A stretch of 20,034 nucleotides of DNA from Pseudomonadota bacterium (GCA_023431055.1 JAEYXX010000176.1:1-20034), one strand, 5' to 3'; shown: positions 1 to 7,975, counted from the first letter of the stretch. Numbers and translations are program-made. The notes: generated by a model from the letters alone, not told the origin.

Positions 1-145
1 ATCGCAAATAAACTCTCGAATTCACGAGTGTTACTTGTGATGCTGATAATCAGTCGACTATCAGTCTTACCTCACAAGCACCCACACGAATTGCTTGATT
101 CAGTTGTTAAAGAACAGTTGGTTAAGCCTTTCGCCTCAACCAAGG
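1..145 (-). other. 5' leader of a 16S rRNA (rrn operon), partial
   Basis: Read on the minus strand, this stretch matches the conserved Pseudomonas leader that precedes 16S rRNA: a boxA, then GTGTGGGTGCTTGTGAGG, then an AT-rich run ending in CGAATTCGAGAGTTT. The mature 16S gene is not in the window. By analogy with known leaders it should begin some tens of bases beyond position 1, transcribed leftward. No protein gene is believable here; the short reading frames lack ribosome binding sites and overlap the promoters. Confidence 0.82.
104..116 (-). promoter_or_regulatory. rrn boxA antitermination element
   Basis: The minus strand reads TGTTCTTTAACAA, the boxA bound by NusB/NusE (S10) in bacterial rRNA leaders. 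It lies about 30 bases downstream of the expected start from the nearest rrn promoter, as in other gammaproteobacterial rrn operons. It supports the identification of the left edge as an rRNA leader rather than a protein gene region. Confidence 0.8.
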
Positions 146-151
146 CCGCGC

Positions 152-179
152 ATTCTACAGCAGCCTTTCTTTCTGTCAA
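152..179 (-). promoter_or_regulatory. rrn promoter, proximal of three
   Basis: On the minus strand TTGACA (174-179) and TAGAAT (152-157) are separated by 16 bases, followed by a GC-rich discriminator GCGCGG typical of stringently controlled rRNA promoters. Upstream (about 180-215) is an A/T-rich tract that could act as an UP element. It is the promoter nearest the leader, with the start expected near 145. Confidence 0.8.
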
Positions 180-271
180 GCTGTTTTTCGATTTTGTTTC
201 CGGAGAAACTCTTTTCTACTCAACCACTTGCAAAACCTCAGCTTCATCTCTTCCGCTTCGGTGAGGCGCGC

Positions 272-299
272 ATTCTACAGCACCTCTTTACTTCGTCAA
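272..299 (-). promoter_or_regulatory. rrn promoter, middle of three
   Basis: The minus strand shows TTGACG (294-299), a 16-base spacer and TAGAAT (272-277), then GCGCGCC. The A-rich run of about 300-330 upstream resembles an UP element. Its layout copies the proximal promoter almost exactly, 120 bases further from the 16S gene. Confidence 0.78.
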
Positions 300-377
300 G
301 CTGTTTTTGAAGAAATTTTCTTTCTATCTCAACAACTTAGCGCTTCGTCGAACCTGGCTCGTCTCAGCGAGGCGCGC

Positions 378-405
378 ATTCTACATGAGCACGACGTGCT
401 GTAAA
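378..405 (-). promoter_or_regulatory. rrn promoter, distal of three
   Basis: The minus strand shows TTTACA (400-405), a 16-base spacer and TAGAAT (378-383), then GCGCGCC. The -10 and discriminator are the same as in the other two promoters and the spacing is identical, 106 bases upstream of the middle one. An A-run at 418-424 lies upstream of the -35. Confidence 0.72.
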
Positions 406-440
406 CCCCTGACCAGCAAAAAAATCACATATATCTTCCG

Positions 441-463
441 CCCTCTATATAGAAGAGGGTTTT
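441..463. terminator. Small hairpin after gcdG, possible terminator
   Basis: CCCTCT (441-446) pairs with AGAGGG (454-459) around a seven-base loop. A T-run follows directly only on the plus strand (460-463). On the minus strand, where gcdG ends at 466, the nearest T-run is about 15 bases past the stem. It may separate gcdG from the rrn promoters, but the fit to a canonical terminator is incomplete. Confidence 0.4.
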
Positions 464-465
464 GC

Positions 466-1689
466 CTAGATCACTCCAGCCTTTCGCAGCTCTGCAACCT
501 GCGCCTCAGTCATGCCCAGCAGCCTCTCCAACAAGTCTCCGGTGTGCTGCCCCAGCAAAGGCGGAGCTGTGCGGTACGCCACCGGCGTAGCAGAGAGACG
601 CAGCGGGCTGGCAACCTGAGGCGTGGTGCTGCCTAGGGCATTAGGCAGATCGAGGCGCAAACCTCGTGCTTGCACCTGAGGATCGGCGAACACTTGCCGC
701 AGATCGTTGATCGGTCCGCAGGGCACCCCAGCCGTCTCCAGCAATTCGATCCACTGAGCGGTGGTCTTGAATACCGTAGCCTGACGCAGCAGCGGGATCA
801 GCTCGGCACGATGCGCGACACGAGCCTTGTTGGTCGCGAAACGCAAGTCGTCGGCAAGATGCGCAACACCTGCGACCTCGCAGAACTTGCGGAACTGCCC
901 ATCGTTGCCAACCGCCAGGATGAAGTTGCCGTCGGCACTGGGGAAATCCTGGTAGGGCACGATATTGGGATGGGCATTACCCAGGCGTTTTGGGGGGGCG
1001 CCTGTGGTCAGGTAGTTCATGGCCTGATTGGCAAGGCAGGCAACCTGCACATCCAGCAACGCCACATCTATATGCTGGCCGATACCGGATTGCTCACGTT
1101 GATTCAGCGCCGCCAGCACCCCCACGGTGGCATAGAGCCCGGTGAGGATATCGGTCAAGGCCACTCCAACCTTAATTGGCCCAGCACCTTCCTCACCCTC
1201 CGGACGCCCAGTCAGACTCATCAGGCCGCCGAGCCCCTGGATCATGAAATCGTAACCGGCACGCTTGGCATAAGGACCGGTTTGGCCGAAGCCGGTGATC
1301 GAGCAGTAGATCAGCCGCGGATTGATCGCCTTCAACGATTCATAATCCAGGCCATAGGCTGCCAGCCCGCCGACCTTGAAGTTCTCCAGCAGTACATCGC
1401 ACTGCGCAACCAGCTCACGCACCAGGCGCTGCCCTTCGGGCTGGGTGAAGTCCAGGGTCAGCGACTGCTTGTTGCGATTGGCACTCTGGAAGTAGGCCGC
1501 CTCACGCGAATCGTTGCCCTCAGCGTCCTTTATATAAGGAGGCCCCCAATGCCGAGTATCGTCGCCGCTTCCCGGTCGCTCGACCTTGATCACCTCGGCG
1601 CCGAGATCACCGAGGATCTGGCCACACCAGGGGCCGGCCAGTACGCGGGACAGATCGAGCACACGGATATGGGAAAGGGCACCAGACAT
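466..1689 (-). CDS. gcdG: Class III (CaiB/BaiF) CoA-transferase, probable glutarate CoA-transferase
   Basis: This 407-residue protein belongs to the formyl-CoA transferase-like (family III) CoA-transferases. It opens with the typical VLDLSRVLAGPWCGQILGDLGAEVIKVE-type segment (residues 10-37, quoted in part) and keeps the catalytic aspartate, D180, in ALTDILTGLYA. Family members move CoA between carboxylates through an aspartyl-CoA intermediate. It lies 58 bases downstream of gcdH on the same strand, with a GGAG site before its ATG, so the two are likely co-transcribed. That context argues that it makes glutaryl-CoA from glutarate with succinyl-CoA as donor, as reported for gcdG of Pseudomonas putida. 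Substrate choice cannot be read from the sequence alone; another dicarboxylate is possible. Confidence 0.82.
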   Translation of the reverse strand: MSGALSHIRVLDLSRVLAGPWCGQILGDLGAEVIKVERPGSGDDTRHWGPPYIKDAEGNDSREAAYFQSANRNKQSLTLDFTQPEGQRLVRELVAQCDVLLENFKVGGLAAYGLDYESLKAINPRLIYCSITGFGQTGPYAKRAGYDFMIQGLGGLMSLTGRPEGEEGAGPIKVGVALTDILTGLYATVGVLAALNQREQSGIGQHIDVALLDVQVACLANQAMNYLTTGAPPKRLGNAHPNIVPYQDFPSADGNFILAVGNDGQFRKFCEVAGVAHLADDLRFATNKARVAHRAELIPLLRQATVFKTTAQWIELLETAGVPCGPINDLRQVFADPQVQARGLRLDLPNALGSTTPQVASPLRLSATPVAYRTAPPLLGQHTGDLLERLLGMTEAQVAELRKAGVI

Positions 1690-1747
1690 GGAGATTCTCC
1701 GCAGGATGCGTCAGGCGCACCCTGGATCATTGAGAAGACGTAACGAC

Positions 1748-2926
1748 TTAAAAGAACGCCTGGATGCCGGTCTGCGCACGGCCGAGGATCAGCGCATGCA
1801 CGTCATGGGTACCTTCGTAAGTGTTGACCACCTCGAGGTTGACCAGATGGCGGGCGATACCGAACTCGTCGCTGATGCCGTTGCCGCCCAGCATGTCGCG
1901 CGCCATACGGGCGATATCCAGTGCCTTGCCGCAACTGTTGCGCTTCATGATCGAGGTGATTTCCACCGCGGCGGTGCCTTCGTCCTTCATCCGCCCGAGG
2001 CGCAGGCAACCTTGCAGGGCCAGGGTAATCTCAGTCTGCATATCGGCCAGTTTCTTCTGAATCAGCTGATTGGCCGCCAGCGGCCGGCCGAACTGATTGC
2101 GGTCGAGCACATACTGGCGCGCGGTGTGCCAGCAGAACTCGGCGGCCCCCAGCGCGCCCCAGCTGATGCCATAACGAGCGGAGTTAAGACAGGTGAACGG
2201 GCCGCGCAGGCCGCGTACATCGGGGAAGGCGTTCTCTTCGGGGCAGAACACGTTGTCCATGACGATCTCGCCGGTGATCGAGGCGCGCAGACCGACCTTG
2301 CCGTGAATCGCCGGTGCGGACAGACCTTGCCAACCCTTCTCCAGAACGAAGCCGCGAATCTCGCCGGCATCGTCCTTGGCCCAGACCACGAAGACATCGG
2401 CGATCGGGCTATTGGTGATCCACATCTTGCTGCCGGTCAGGCGGTAGCCGCCGTCGACCTTCTTGGCGCGGGTGACCATGGAACCCGGATCGGAACCGTG
2501 GTTCGGCTCGGTCAGACCGAAGCAGCCGATAAATTCGCCGCTGGCCAGCTTGGGCAGATACTTCTGTTTGGTCGCTTCATTGCCGAACTCGTTGATCGGC
2601 ACCATCACCAGCGAAGACTGTACGCTCATCATCGAGCGATAGCCGGAGTCGATACGCTCCACTTCACGCGCGATCAGGCCGTAGCACACATAGTTGAGAC
2701 CACTTCCACCGTAGGCCTCGGGAATGGTCGCGCCGAGCAGACCGGTTTCGCCCATCTCGCGGAAGATCTTCGGGTCGGTCTGCTCATGACGGAAAGCCTC
2801 CAGCACGCGCGGCGCCAGCTTGTCATCGGCAAACTGCTGGGCGCTGTCGCGCACCATGCGCTCTTCTTCAGTCAGTTGCTGATCCAGCAGCAGCGGGTCG
2901 ATCCAGTTGAAGCTTGCCTTGGCCAT
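1748..2926 (-). CDS. gcdH: Glutaryl-CoA dehydrogenase
   Basis: Flavin enzyme of the acyl-CoA dehydrogenase family that oxidises and decarboxylates glutaryl-CoA to crotonyl-CoA in lysine and glutarate breakdown. The C-terminal [17 protein letters not shown] block holds the catalytic base E371, and [14 protein letters not shown] is the usual flavin/substrate loop. The ATG at 2926 gives 392 residues beginning [18 protein letters not shown], which fits bacterial GcdH. An in-frame ATG at 2965 would add 13 residues, but it lies inside an inverted repeat and has no family support. The chosen start has a GAGG about nine bases upstream. First gene of the gcdH-gcdG operon, divergent from gcdR. Confidence 0.93.
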   Translation of the reverse strand: MAKASFNWIDPLLLDQQLTEEERMVRDSAQQFADDKLAPRVLEAFRHEQTDPKIFREMGETGLLGATIPEAYGGSGLNYVCYGLIAREVERIDSGYRSMMSVQSSLVMVPINEFGNEATKQKYLPKLASGEFIGCFGLTEPNHGSDPGSMVTRAKKVDGGYRLTGSKMWITNSPIADVFVVWAKDDAGEIRGFVLEKGWQGLSAPAIHGKVGLRASITGEIVMDNVFCPEENAFPDVRGLRGPFTCLNSARYGISWGALGAAEFCWHTARQYVLDRNQFGRPLAANQLIQKKLADMQTEITLALQGCLRLGRMKDEGTAAVEITSIMKRNSCGKALDIARMARDMLGGNGISDEFGIARHLVNLEVVNTYEGTHDVHALILGRAQTGIQAFF

Positions 2927-2956
2927 CACGAGAAACCTCGAAGCGGTGAAGTGAAC

Positions 2957-2973
2957 GGTCGACACTGTCGACC
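2957..2973. promoter_or_regulatory. Perfect inverted repeat in the gcdH 5' region
   Basis: GGTCGAC and GTCGACC form a perfect 7-base inverted repeat around ACT, 31 bases upstream of the gcdH ATG. If the proposed promoter is right, it lies at about +8 to +24. That suits either a repressor site or an mRNA hairpin in the leader. No factor can be assigned. Confidence 0.45.
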
Positions 2974-2986
2974 TCGGATGACACAG

Positions 2987-3015
2987 ATCCTAGGCCGGCT
3001 TTGCACACAGAACAA
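2987..3015 (-). promoter_or_regulatory. Candidate sigma-70 promoter of gcdHG
   Basis: On the minus strand TTGTTC (3010-3015) and TAGGAT (2987-2992) are 17 bases apart. The start would fall near 2980, leaving a leader of roughly 55 bases before the gcdH ATG. The -35 is imperfect, which fits a promoter that needs an activator. Confidence 0.45.
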
Positions 3016-3026
3016 ACGCATAATTC

Positions 3027-3040
3027 GCACATACCTGTGC
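3027..3040. promoter_or_regulatory. Candidate GcdR operator
   Basis: GCACA-TACC-TGTGC is a perfect 5-base inverted repeat between gcdH and gcdR. It sits just upstream of the proposed gcdH -35, centred near -53, a position often used by LysR-type activators. The link to GcdR is inferred from position and symmetry only. Confidence 0.45.
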
Positions 3041-3106
3041 TTTTTCATCACTTCGAGATAGCTTAAATGGGTTTTTCCATCGCATATGAGTGAGGCTTAC
3101 GCATAA

Positions 3107-4003
3107 ATGCGCCGCAAGATACCCAGCACAGCCGCCCTGGTCGCCTTCGAGTCCGCAGCTCGCCACCAGAGCTTCACCAAGGCCGCCGACGAGCTGAACC
3201 TGACGCAGAGCGCGGTCTGCAGGCAGATCGGCGGTCTGGAAAGTTTTCTCAATGTCGAGCTGTTCCGCCGCTCACGGCGCGGCATGGTGCTAACCGAGGC
3301 TGGCGTTGCCTATAGCCGCAAGGTAGCGGCGCAGCTCGACGCAGTGGAGCGTGACACCCTGGCATTGATGGGCAACCAGGGCACCGCCAGCATCGAGCTG
3401 GCGGTGGTCCCTACCTTCGGCACGCAGTGGTTGCTGCCACGCCTGCGCGCCTTTCAGCAACTGCATCCGGAAGTGACGGTGCACCTGACCAATCGCACAC
3501 GTCCCTTCCTGTTCGCCGACACCCATTTCGATGCCGCCATCTACTATGGAGATGCCGAATGGTCAGGCACGCAGGCACATTTCCTGATGCACGAGCATCT
3601 GCTGCCGGTCTGCAACCCGGCGCTGCTGGGCGATGAGCCCGCCACAGCCGAACGTATCGCTGCGCTGCCATTGCTGCAGCAGACCACTCGCCCCTATGCC
3701 TGGCGCCAGTGGTTCGCCGCTCAGGGTATGAGCGTTCCTCGCGACATGACCGGCCCACGCCTGGAGCTGTTTTCCATGCTGGCCCAGGCTGCACGGCATG
3801 AGATGGGCGTTGCACTGATCCCACCGTTCCTGATTCAGCGCGAGCTGGAAGAAGGAAGCCTGGTCATCGCCCTCGACCGTGCCGTTCCCAACAACGACCG
3901 CGCCTATTACCTGATGGTGCCGGAGCGCAAGGCCGAGTCCTCGGCGCTCAAAGCCTTCCGTGATTGGCTGCTCGCGCAGGCCGCCACCTATCGTCAAACA
4001 TGA
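3107..4003 (+). CDS. gcdR: LysR-type transcriptional regulator of glutarate genes
   Basis: A 298-residue LysR-family protein. The N-terminal winged helix-turn-helix covers residues 5-64 and includes SFTKAADELNLTQSAVCRQI. The rest is a type-2 periplasmic-binding-protein-like effector domain starting near residue 90 (IELAVVPTFGTQWLLPRL). It is divergent from gcdH-gcdG with 180 bases between starts, the standard layout for a LysR regulator and its target. GcdR of Pseudomonas putida is reported to activate gcdH-gcdG in response to glutarate, and the same role is inferred here. The ATG at 3107 has GAGG at 3092-3095. The stop codon of a six-codon frame touches this ATG. Confidence 0.85.
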   Translation: MRRKIPSTAALVAFESAARHQSFTKAADELNLTQSAVCRQIGGLESFLNVELFRRSRRGMVLTEAGVAYSRKVAAQLDAVERDTLALMGNQGTASIELAVVPTFGTQWLLPRLRAFQQLHPEVTVHLTNRTRPFLFADTHFDAAIYYGDAEWSGTQAHFLMHEHLLPVCNPALLGDEPATAERIAALPLLQQTTRPYAWRQWFAAQGMSVPRDMTGPRLELFSMLAQAARHEMGVALIPPFLIQRELEEGSLVIALDRAVPNNDRAYYLMVPERKAESSALKAFRDWLLAQAATYRQT

Positions 4004-4304
4004 AAACCTCCGAGCCCATGACGCTCACCCAGAACCCGAACATCATAGAAAGCCGAGAAAAGCACTGGTAGCGCGATATCGGTCACACTACAACGCCACT
4101 CTCGCACCTATCCGCGCCACACCAGTACTTTCGGGCTATTCAACTATTTCGAACGATAGCGTTCGCCACTTTTCACACGACAGTCAAAGCGACCAACGGT
4201 CATTCGACTGGTGAATGGCGAAAGCCCCCTGAAAGCCTCTTGAAACCTGCCTTTGCTCAGAGATGACGCGGCCTGCACGCAGTATAAAAATCCCTCATAG
4301 ACCT

Positions 4305-4330
4305 ATTACTTGTAGTAATCAATTTTTTTT
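4305..4330 (+). terminator. Weak hairpin with eight-T run
   Basis: ATTACT (4305-4310) pairs with AGTAAT (4314-4319) around TGT, followed by CAA and eight T (4323-4330). It has terminator form on the plus strand, but the stem is AT-rich and short. It could end the gcdR transcript 300 bases after its stop, or act as an attenuator ahead of pntAA. Confidence 0.45.
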
Positions 4331-4360
4331 ACTCCATAACTTCTTGTAAGGGTCAGCGTT

Positions 4361-4374
4361 CGATTGCACAATCG
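4361..4374. promoter_or_regulatory. Palindrome upstream of pntAA
   Basis: CGATTG-CA-CAATCG is a perfect 6-base inverted repeat 100 bases before the pntAA start. It is a plausible operator for the transhydrogenase operon. No known regulator motif is recognised. Confidence 0.35.
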
Positions 4375-4475
4375 CGGCGCCCACCACGTTCGGGCAGGTT
4401 TTGTGCTGATCCCCAATCGCCGGCGCGCCAGCGCAGTGCACCGGTTCACAAAAAAGATCACGCAGGAGATTAGAA

Positions 4476-5597
4476 GTGCACATCGGTGTTCCTCTCGAAA
4501 CCCATGCCGGGGAGACGCGGGTTGCCGCGACCCCAGAGACCATCAAGAAGCTGGTCGGCCAAGGTCACCAGGTGACCGTACAGGCCGGCGCCGGCATCAG
4601 CGCCAGCATTCCGGACAGCGCTTATGAGGCTGCTGGCGCGACCATTGGCAACGAGTCGAGCGCTTTTGGTGCCGACCTCGTGCTTAAGGTGGTCGCACCA
4701 ACCGAAGCCGAACTGGCACACATGAAAGCCGGGGCCGTGTTGGTTGGCATGCTCAACCCGTTTTGCAACGACACCATTGCGCGCATGAATGCTCGCGGAG
4801 TCACTGCCTTCGCCCTGGAGGCCGCACCGCGCACCTCCCGCGCGCAAAGCCTGGACGTACTGAGCTCGCAGGCCAACATCGCCGGCTACAAGGCGGTGAT
4901 GCTCGCTGCCAACCATTACCCGCGCTTCATGCCGATGCTGATGACCGCTGCCGGTACCGTTAAGGCCGCGCGTGTGCTGATTCTCGGCGCAGGCGTCGCG
5001 GGCCTGCAGGCCATCGCCACGGCCAAGCGTCTGGGAGCGGTGATCGAGGCGTCCGATGTGCGTCCAGCAGTGAAGGAGCAGATCGAATCGCTCGGCGCCA
5101 AGTTCGTCGACGTCCCCTTCGAGACCGATGAGGAGCGCGAGTGCGCGCAAGGCGTTGGCGGCTATGCCCGCCCCATGCCGCAGTCCTGGATGGAACGCCA
5201 GGCCAAGGCCGTGCATGAGCGCGCCAAGCAGGCCGATATCGTCATCACCACGGCGCTCATTCCCGGTCGCAAGGCTCCGACCCTTCTCCATGAGGGCACA
5301 GTTGCGGAAATGAAGCCGGGCTCGGTGGTCATCGACCTGGCTGCGGCGCAAGGCGGCAACTGCCCGCTGACCGAGGCTGACAAGGTGGTGGTCAAGCACG
5401 GCGTAACACTCGTCGGCCACACCAACCTGGCCGCGCTGGTGCCGGCGGATGCCTCCGCGCTCTATGCACGCAACCTGCTGGACTTCCTCAAGCTCGTGAT
5501 CGACAAGGAAGGCCAGTTCCAGCTCAACCTCGAAGACGACATCGTCGCGGCCTGCCTGATGTGCAATGCCGGCGAAATCGTGCGCAAGAACGGCTAA
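4476..5597 (+). CDS. pntAA: NAD(P) transhydrogenase alpha subunit part 1 (PntAA)
   Basis: Soluble NAD(H)-binding domain I of proton-translocating transhydrogenase, which passes hydride between NADH and NADP+ at the cost of the proton gradient. The 373 residues match the split PntAA form used by pseudomonads. The alanine-dehydrogenase-like fold is marked by the Rossmann motif GAGVAG (171-176) and by [18 protein letters not shown]. The start is GTG at 4476, with AGGAG seven bases upstream; the next residues [20 protein letters not shown] are standard for the family. First gene of pntAA-pntAB-pntB, with 11 bases before pntAB. Confidence 0.96.
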   Translation: MHIGVPLETHAGETRVAATPETIKKLVGQGHQVTVQAGAGISASIPDSAYEAAGATIGNESSAFGADLVLKVVAPTEAELAHMKAGAVLVGMLNPFCNDTIARMNARGVTAFALEAAPRTSRAQSLDVLSSQANIAGYKAVMLAANHYPRFMPMLMTAAGTVKAARVLILGAGVAGLQAIATAKRLGAVIEASDVRPAVKEQIESLGAKFVDVPFETDEERECAQGVGGYARPMPQSWMERQAKAVHERAKQADIVITTALIPGRKAPTLLHEGTVAEMKPGSVVIDLAAAQGGNCPLTEADKVVVKHGVTLVGHTNLAALVPADASALYARNLLDFLKLVIDKEGQFQLNLEDDIVAACLMCNAGEIVRKNG

Positions 5598-5608
5598 GGA
5601 GTAGAGAC

Positions 5609-5923
5609 ATGGACCTGATTTCCGACGGTATCTACAACCTGATCATCTTCGTGCTGGCCATCTATGTCGGCTACCACGTGGTCTGGAACGTCACCCCGGC
5701 CCTGCACACCCCGCTGATGGCCGTGACCAACGCCATTTCCGCCATCGTGATCGTCGGCGCCATGCTGGCCGCCGCGCTCACCGTCACCCCGCTGGGCAAG
5801 ACCATGGGCACCCTGGCCGTGGCACTGGCCGCGGTCAACGTGTTCGGTGGCTTCCTGGTCACCCGACGCATGCTGGAAATGTTCAAGAAGAAGGCGCCGA
5901 AAGCGGCTGCGGAGAAGCACTGA
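5609..5923 (+). CDS. pntAB: NAD(P) transhydrogenase alpha subunit part 2 (PntAB)
   Basis: A 104-residue membrane protein forming the alpha-subunit part of the proton channel (domain II). Three or four hydrophobic segments are visible: [34 protein letters not shown] and [17 protein letters not shown], followed by a lysine-rich tail. The ATG at 5609 is chosen because AAGGAG at 5596-5601 overlaps the pntAA stop and because the family begins [11 protein letters not shown]. Upstream in-frame codons belong to the pntAA end in another frame. Only two bases separate it from pntB, so translation is probably coupled. Confidence 0.95.
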   Translation: MDLISDGIYNLIIFVLAIYVGYHVVWNVTPALHTPLMAVTNAISAIVIVGAMLAAALTVTPLGKTMGTLAVALAAVNVFGGFLVTRRMLEMFKKKAPKAAAEKH

Positions 5924-5925
5924 CC

Positions 5926-7362
5926 ATGAGCATGAACCTGATCACTGTTCTCTACCTCGTCGCCTCGGTGTGTTTCATCCAGGCGCTCAAGGGTCTGTCG
6001 CACCCGACCTCGTCGCGTCGCGGCAACCTGTTCGGCATGGTCGGTATGGGCATCGCCATCGTCACCACGGTCGGCCTGATCCACAAGCTGGGCAGCGAAC
6101 TGGCCGTACAGGGCCTGGGCTTCGTCATCGTCGGCCTGCTGGTCGGCGGCAGCATTGGCACGGTCATGGCCAAGCGCGTGGAAATGACCAAAATGCCCGA
6201 GCTGGTCGCCTTCATGCACAGCATGATCGGCCTGGCGGCCGTGTGCATCGCCATCGCCGCGGTAGCAGAGCCGCAGTCCCTGGGCATCGTCGCCAGCATG
6301 GCCGACCCGATCCCGGCCGGTAACCGCCTGGAGCTGTTCCTCGGCGCGGCCATCGGCGCCATCACCTTCTCCGGTTCGGTGATCGCCTTCGGCAAGCTGT
6401 CGGGCAAGTACAAGTTCCGCCTGTTCCAGGGCGCCCCGGTGGTATTCAAGGGCCAGCACCTGCTCAACCTGGCCGTCGGCCTGGCCATCCTTGGTCTGGG
6501 CCTGGTGTATACCTTCACCGGCGACATCACCTCGTTCGCCATCCTGGTGGCACTGGCCTTCGTCATCGGCGTGCTGATCATCATCCCGATTGGCAGCGCC
6601 GACATGCCGGTGGTGGTGTCGATGCTCAATAGCTACTCGGGTTGGGCCGCGGCCGGTATCGGCTTCTCGCTGAACAACTCGATGCTGATCGTCGCCGGCT
6701 CCCTGGTAGGTTCCTCGGGCGCGATCCTCTCGTACATCATGTGCAAGGCGATGAACCGCTCGTTCTTCAACGTCATCCTCGGCGGTTTCGGTGCCGATGC
6801 AGATGCCGGTGCAGCCGCTGGCAGCCAGGAGCAGCGCAGCGTGAAGTCGGGATCAAGCGATGACGCCGCCTTCCTGCTGACCAACGCCGACACTGTGGTC
6901 ATCGTCCCTGGTTATGGCCTGGCCGTGGCCCGCGCGCAGCACGCACTGATGGAACTGGCGGAGAAGCTGACCCACCGCGGCGTGACCGTGAAGTACGCCA
7001 TCCACCCGGTGGCCGGCCGTATGCCGGGCCATATGAACGTGCTGCTGGCCGAGGCCGAAGTGCCCTACGAGCAGGTGTTCGAGATGGAGGACATCAACTC
7101 CGAGTTCGGGCAGACCGACGTGGTGCTGGTGCTCGGCGCCAACGACGTGGTCAACCCGGCGGCGAAGAACGATCCGAAGTCACCGATCGCCGGCATGCCG
7201 ATCCTTGAGGCGTACAAGGCCAAGACCGTGATCGTCAACAAGCGCTCGATGGCTTCCGGTTACGCCGGCCTGGACAACGAACTGTTCTACATGGACAAGA
7301 CCATGATGGTCTTCGGCGACGCCAAGAAGGTCATCGAGGACATGGTCAAGGCCGTGGAATAA
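5926..7362 (+). CDS. pntB: NAD(P) transhydrogenase beta subunit (PntB)
   Basis: A 478-residue subunit. The N-terminal ~280 residues hold about nine membrane helices that complete the proton channel (for example FVIVGLLVGGSIGTVMAKRV and VGLAILGLGLVYTF). A variable linker near 285-315 is rich in Ala, Gly and Ser. The C-terminal NADP(H)-binding domain III shows GYGLAVARAQ (from residue 329), HPVAGRMPGHMNVLLAEA, LGANDVVNPAA and VNKRSMASGYAG. All expected domains are intact, so the operon should encode a working enzyme in the inner membrane. It is followed 19 bases later by a strong terminator that closes the operon. Confidence 0.97.
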   Translation: MSMNLITVLYLVASVCFIQALKGLSHPTSSRRGNLFGMVGMGIAIVTTVGLIHKLGSELAVQGLGFVIVGLLVGGSIGTVMAKRVEMTKMPELVAFMHSMIGLAAVCIAIAAVAEPQSLGIVASMADPIPAGNRLELFLGAAIGAITFSGSVIAFGKLSGKYKFRLFQGAPVVFKGQHLLNLAVGLAILGLGLVYTFTGDITSFAILVALAFVIGVLIIIPIGSADMPVVVSMLNSYSGWAAAGIGFSLNNSMLIVAGSLVGSSGAILSYIMCKAMNRSFFNVILGGFGADADAGAAAGSQEQRSVKSGSSDDAAFLLTNADTVVIVPGYGLAVARAQHALMELAEKLTHRGVTVKYAIHPVAGRMPGHMNVLLAEAEVPYEQVFEMEDINSEFGQTDVVLVLGANDVVNPAAKNDPKSPIAGMPILEAYKAKTVIVNKRSMASGYAGLDNELFYMDKTMMVFGDAKKVIEDMVKAVE

Positions 7363-7381
7363 GGCCTGACCAGTCAGACAG

Positions 7382-7413
7382 GAAACCCGGCCATGTGCCG
7401 GGTTTCTCATTTT
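7382..7413 (+). terminator. Rho-independent terminator of the pnt operon
   Basis: GAAACCCGGC (7382-7391) and GCCGGGTTTC (7397-7406) form a perfect 10-base stem with loop CATGT, followed by TCATTTT. It starts 19 bases past the pntB stop. Confidence 0.92.
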
Positions 7414-7461
7414 CAGCACCCGCCGAAAAACTGATTTTCAGGTCAACCACGACAACAGATC

Positions 7462-7573
7462 AATTTAAAACTGTACCGCTACAAAACCCGATACTTTCAG
7501 GTTGCACCCAGTTAAAAATCTCGCATAAATCGGTTGCACCCAGCTTTTTCGCTTATGACCAGTACAGTTAAAT
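7462..7573. repeat. Inverted arms enclosing two direct repeats
   Basis: The outer arms are ATTTAAAACTGTAC (7462-7475) and GTACAGTTAAAT (7562-7573), reverse complements apart from two extra A in the left arm. Between them GGTTGCACCCAG occurs twice as a perfect 12-base direct repeat at 7500-7511 and 7532-7543, 32 bases apart (about three helical turns). The related strings CTGTACCGCTACA (7471-7483) and AACAGTTACAAAG (7587-7599) overlap or follow it. This is most likely a regulatory region for the DUF1127 gene at 7721. There is no gene in the 358 bases between pntB and that start. Confidence 0.6.
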
Positions 7574-7720
7574 CAATTCCTGACCGAACAGTTACAAAGC
7601 AACCTATCTAATAGCACAACAATTTCATCCAGCTGTGACTACTGGGTCCCACCTGCGCTCGGGATAATTTGCCCATCGAAAGCAAACACCAGACCCGCCA
7701 CAAGCGGAAGGATGACCACC

Positions 7721-7936
7721 ATGGAACGTACCCTCAGTTCCGCCCTGCTTCAGACTCACAGCGTTGCCAGCGATAAGTCGTCCTGGCCGCTCCGCGTGAT
7801 CGCCACCCTCAGCCTGTGGCAGCGCCGCATCGTCAGCCGTCGTCAACTGGCTCGACTGGATGCCCGCCTGCTGGCCGACGCCGGCATCACCGAAGATCAG
7901 CGTTACGTCGAACTGCAGAAGCCGTTCTGGCGCTGA
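7721..7936 (+). CDS. DUF1127 small basic protein, first copy
   Basis: A 71-residue protein with the DUF1127 (YjiS-like) helix in its C-terminal half: WQRRIVSRRQLARLDARL, then LADAGI and a terminal KPFWR. Some DUF1127 proteins in alphaproteobacteria bind RNA or affect RNA turnover and stress responses; the role in Pseudomonas is not established. An in-frame ATG at 7712 touches GGAAGG with no spacing, so the ATG at 7721 is the better start (nine bases after the site). The gene ends shortly before a strong terminator, so it is probably its own transcript. It shares the C-terminal layout with the next gene, which suggests tandem duplication. Confidence 0.85.
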   Translation: MERTLSSALLQTHSVASDKSSWPLRVIATLSLWQRRIVSRRQLARLDARLLADAGITEDQRYVELQKPFWR

Positions 7937-7975
7937 TACACCGCTTTGCTCCATCCCAAGTTGGGATCTTCTGAG

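Larger units (their letters stand above)
4004..4475. other. Long gap between gcdR and pntAA, no gene
   Basis: No convincing reading frame or RNA gene is present in these 472 bases. Visible elements are a 6-base inverted repeat CGAACG-ATAG-CGTTCG (4150-4165), the hairpin plus T-run at 4305-4330, the palindrome at 4361-4374 and the pntAA ribosome binding site AGGAG at 4464-4468. A TATAAA lies at 4283-4288 but has no -35 at proper spacing. The pnt promoter is presumably here, but I cannot place it. Confidence 0.6.

Noticed and set aside
28..636. Several short plus-strand frames in the left 600 bases
   Set aside because: They overlap the rRNA leader and promoters, lack ribosome sites and show no codon bias.
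670..1743. A 357-codon plus-strand open frame opposite gcdG
   Set aside because: Antisense shadow; composition is that of a reversed CoA-transferase gene and no motif is recognisable.
1586..3061. A 491-codon plus-strand open frame across gcdH
   Set aside because: It is antisense to the well-supported gcdG/gcdH genes and runs through their intergenic region; no family resemblance or ribosome site.
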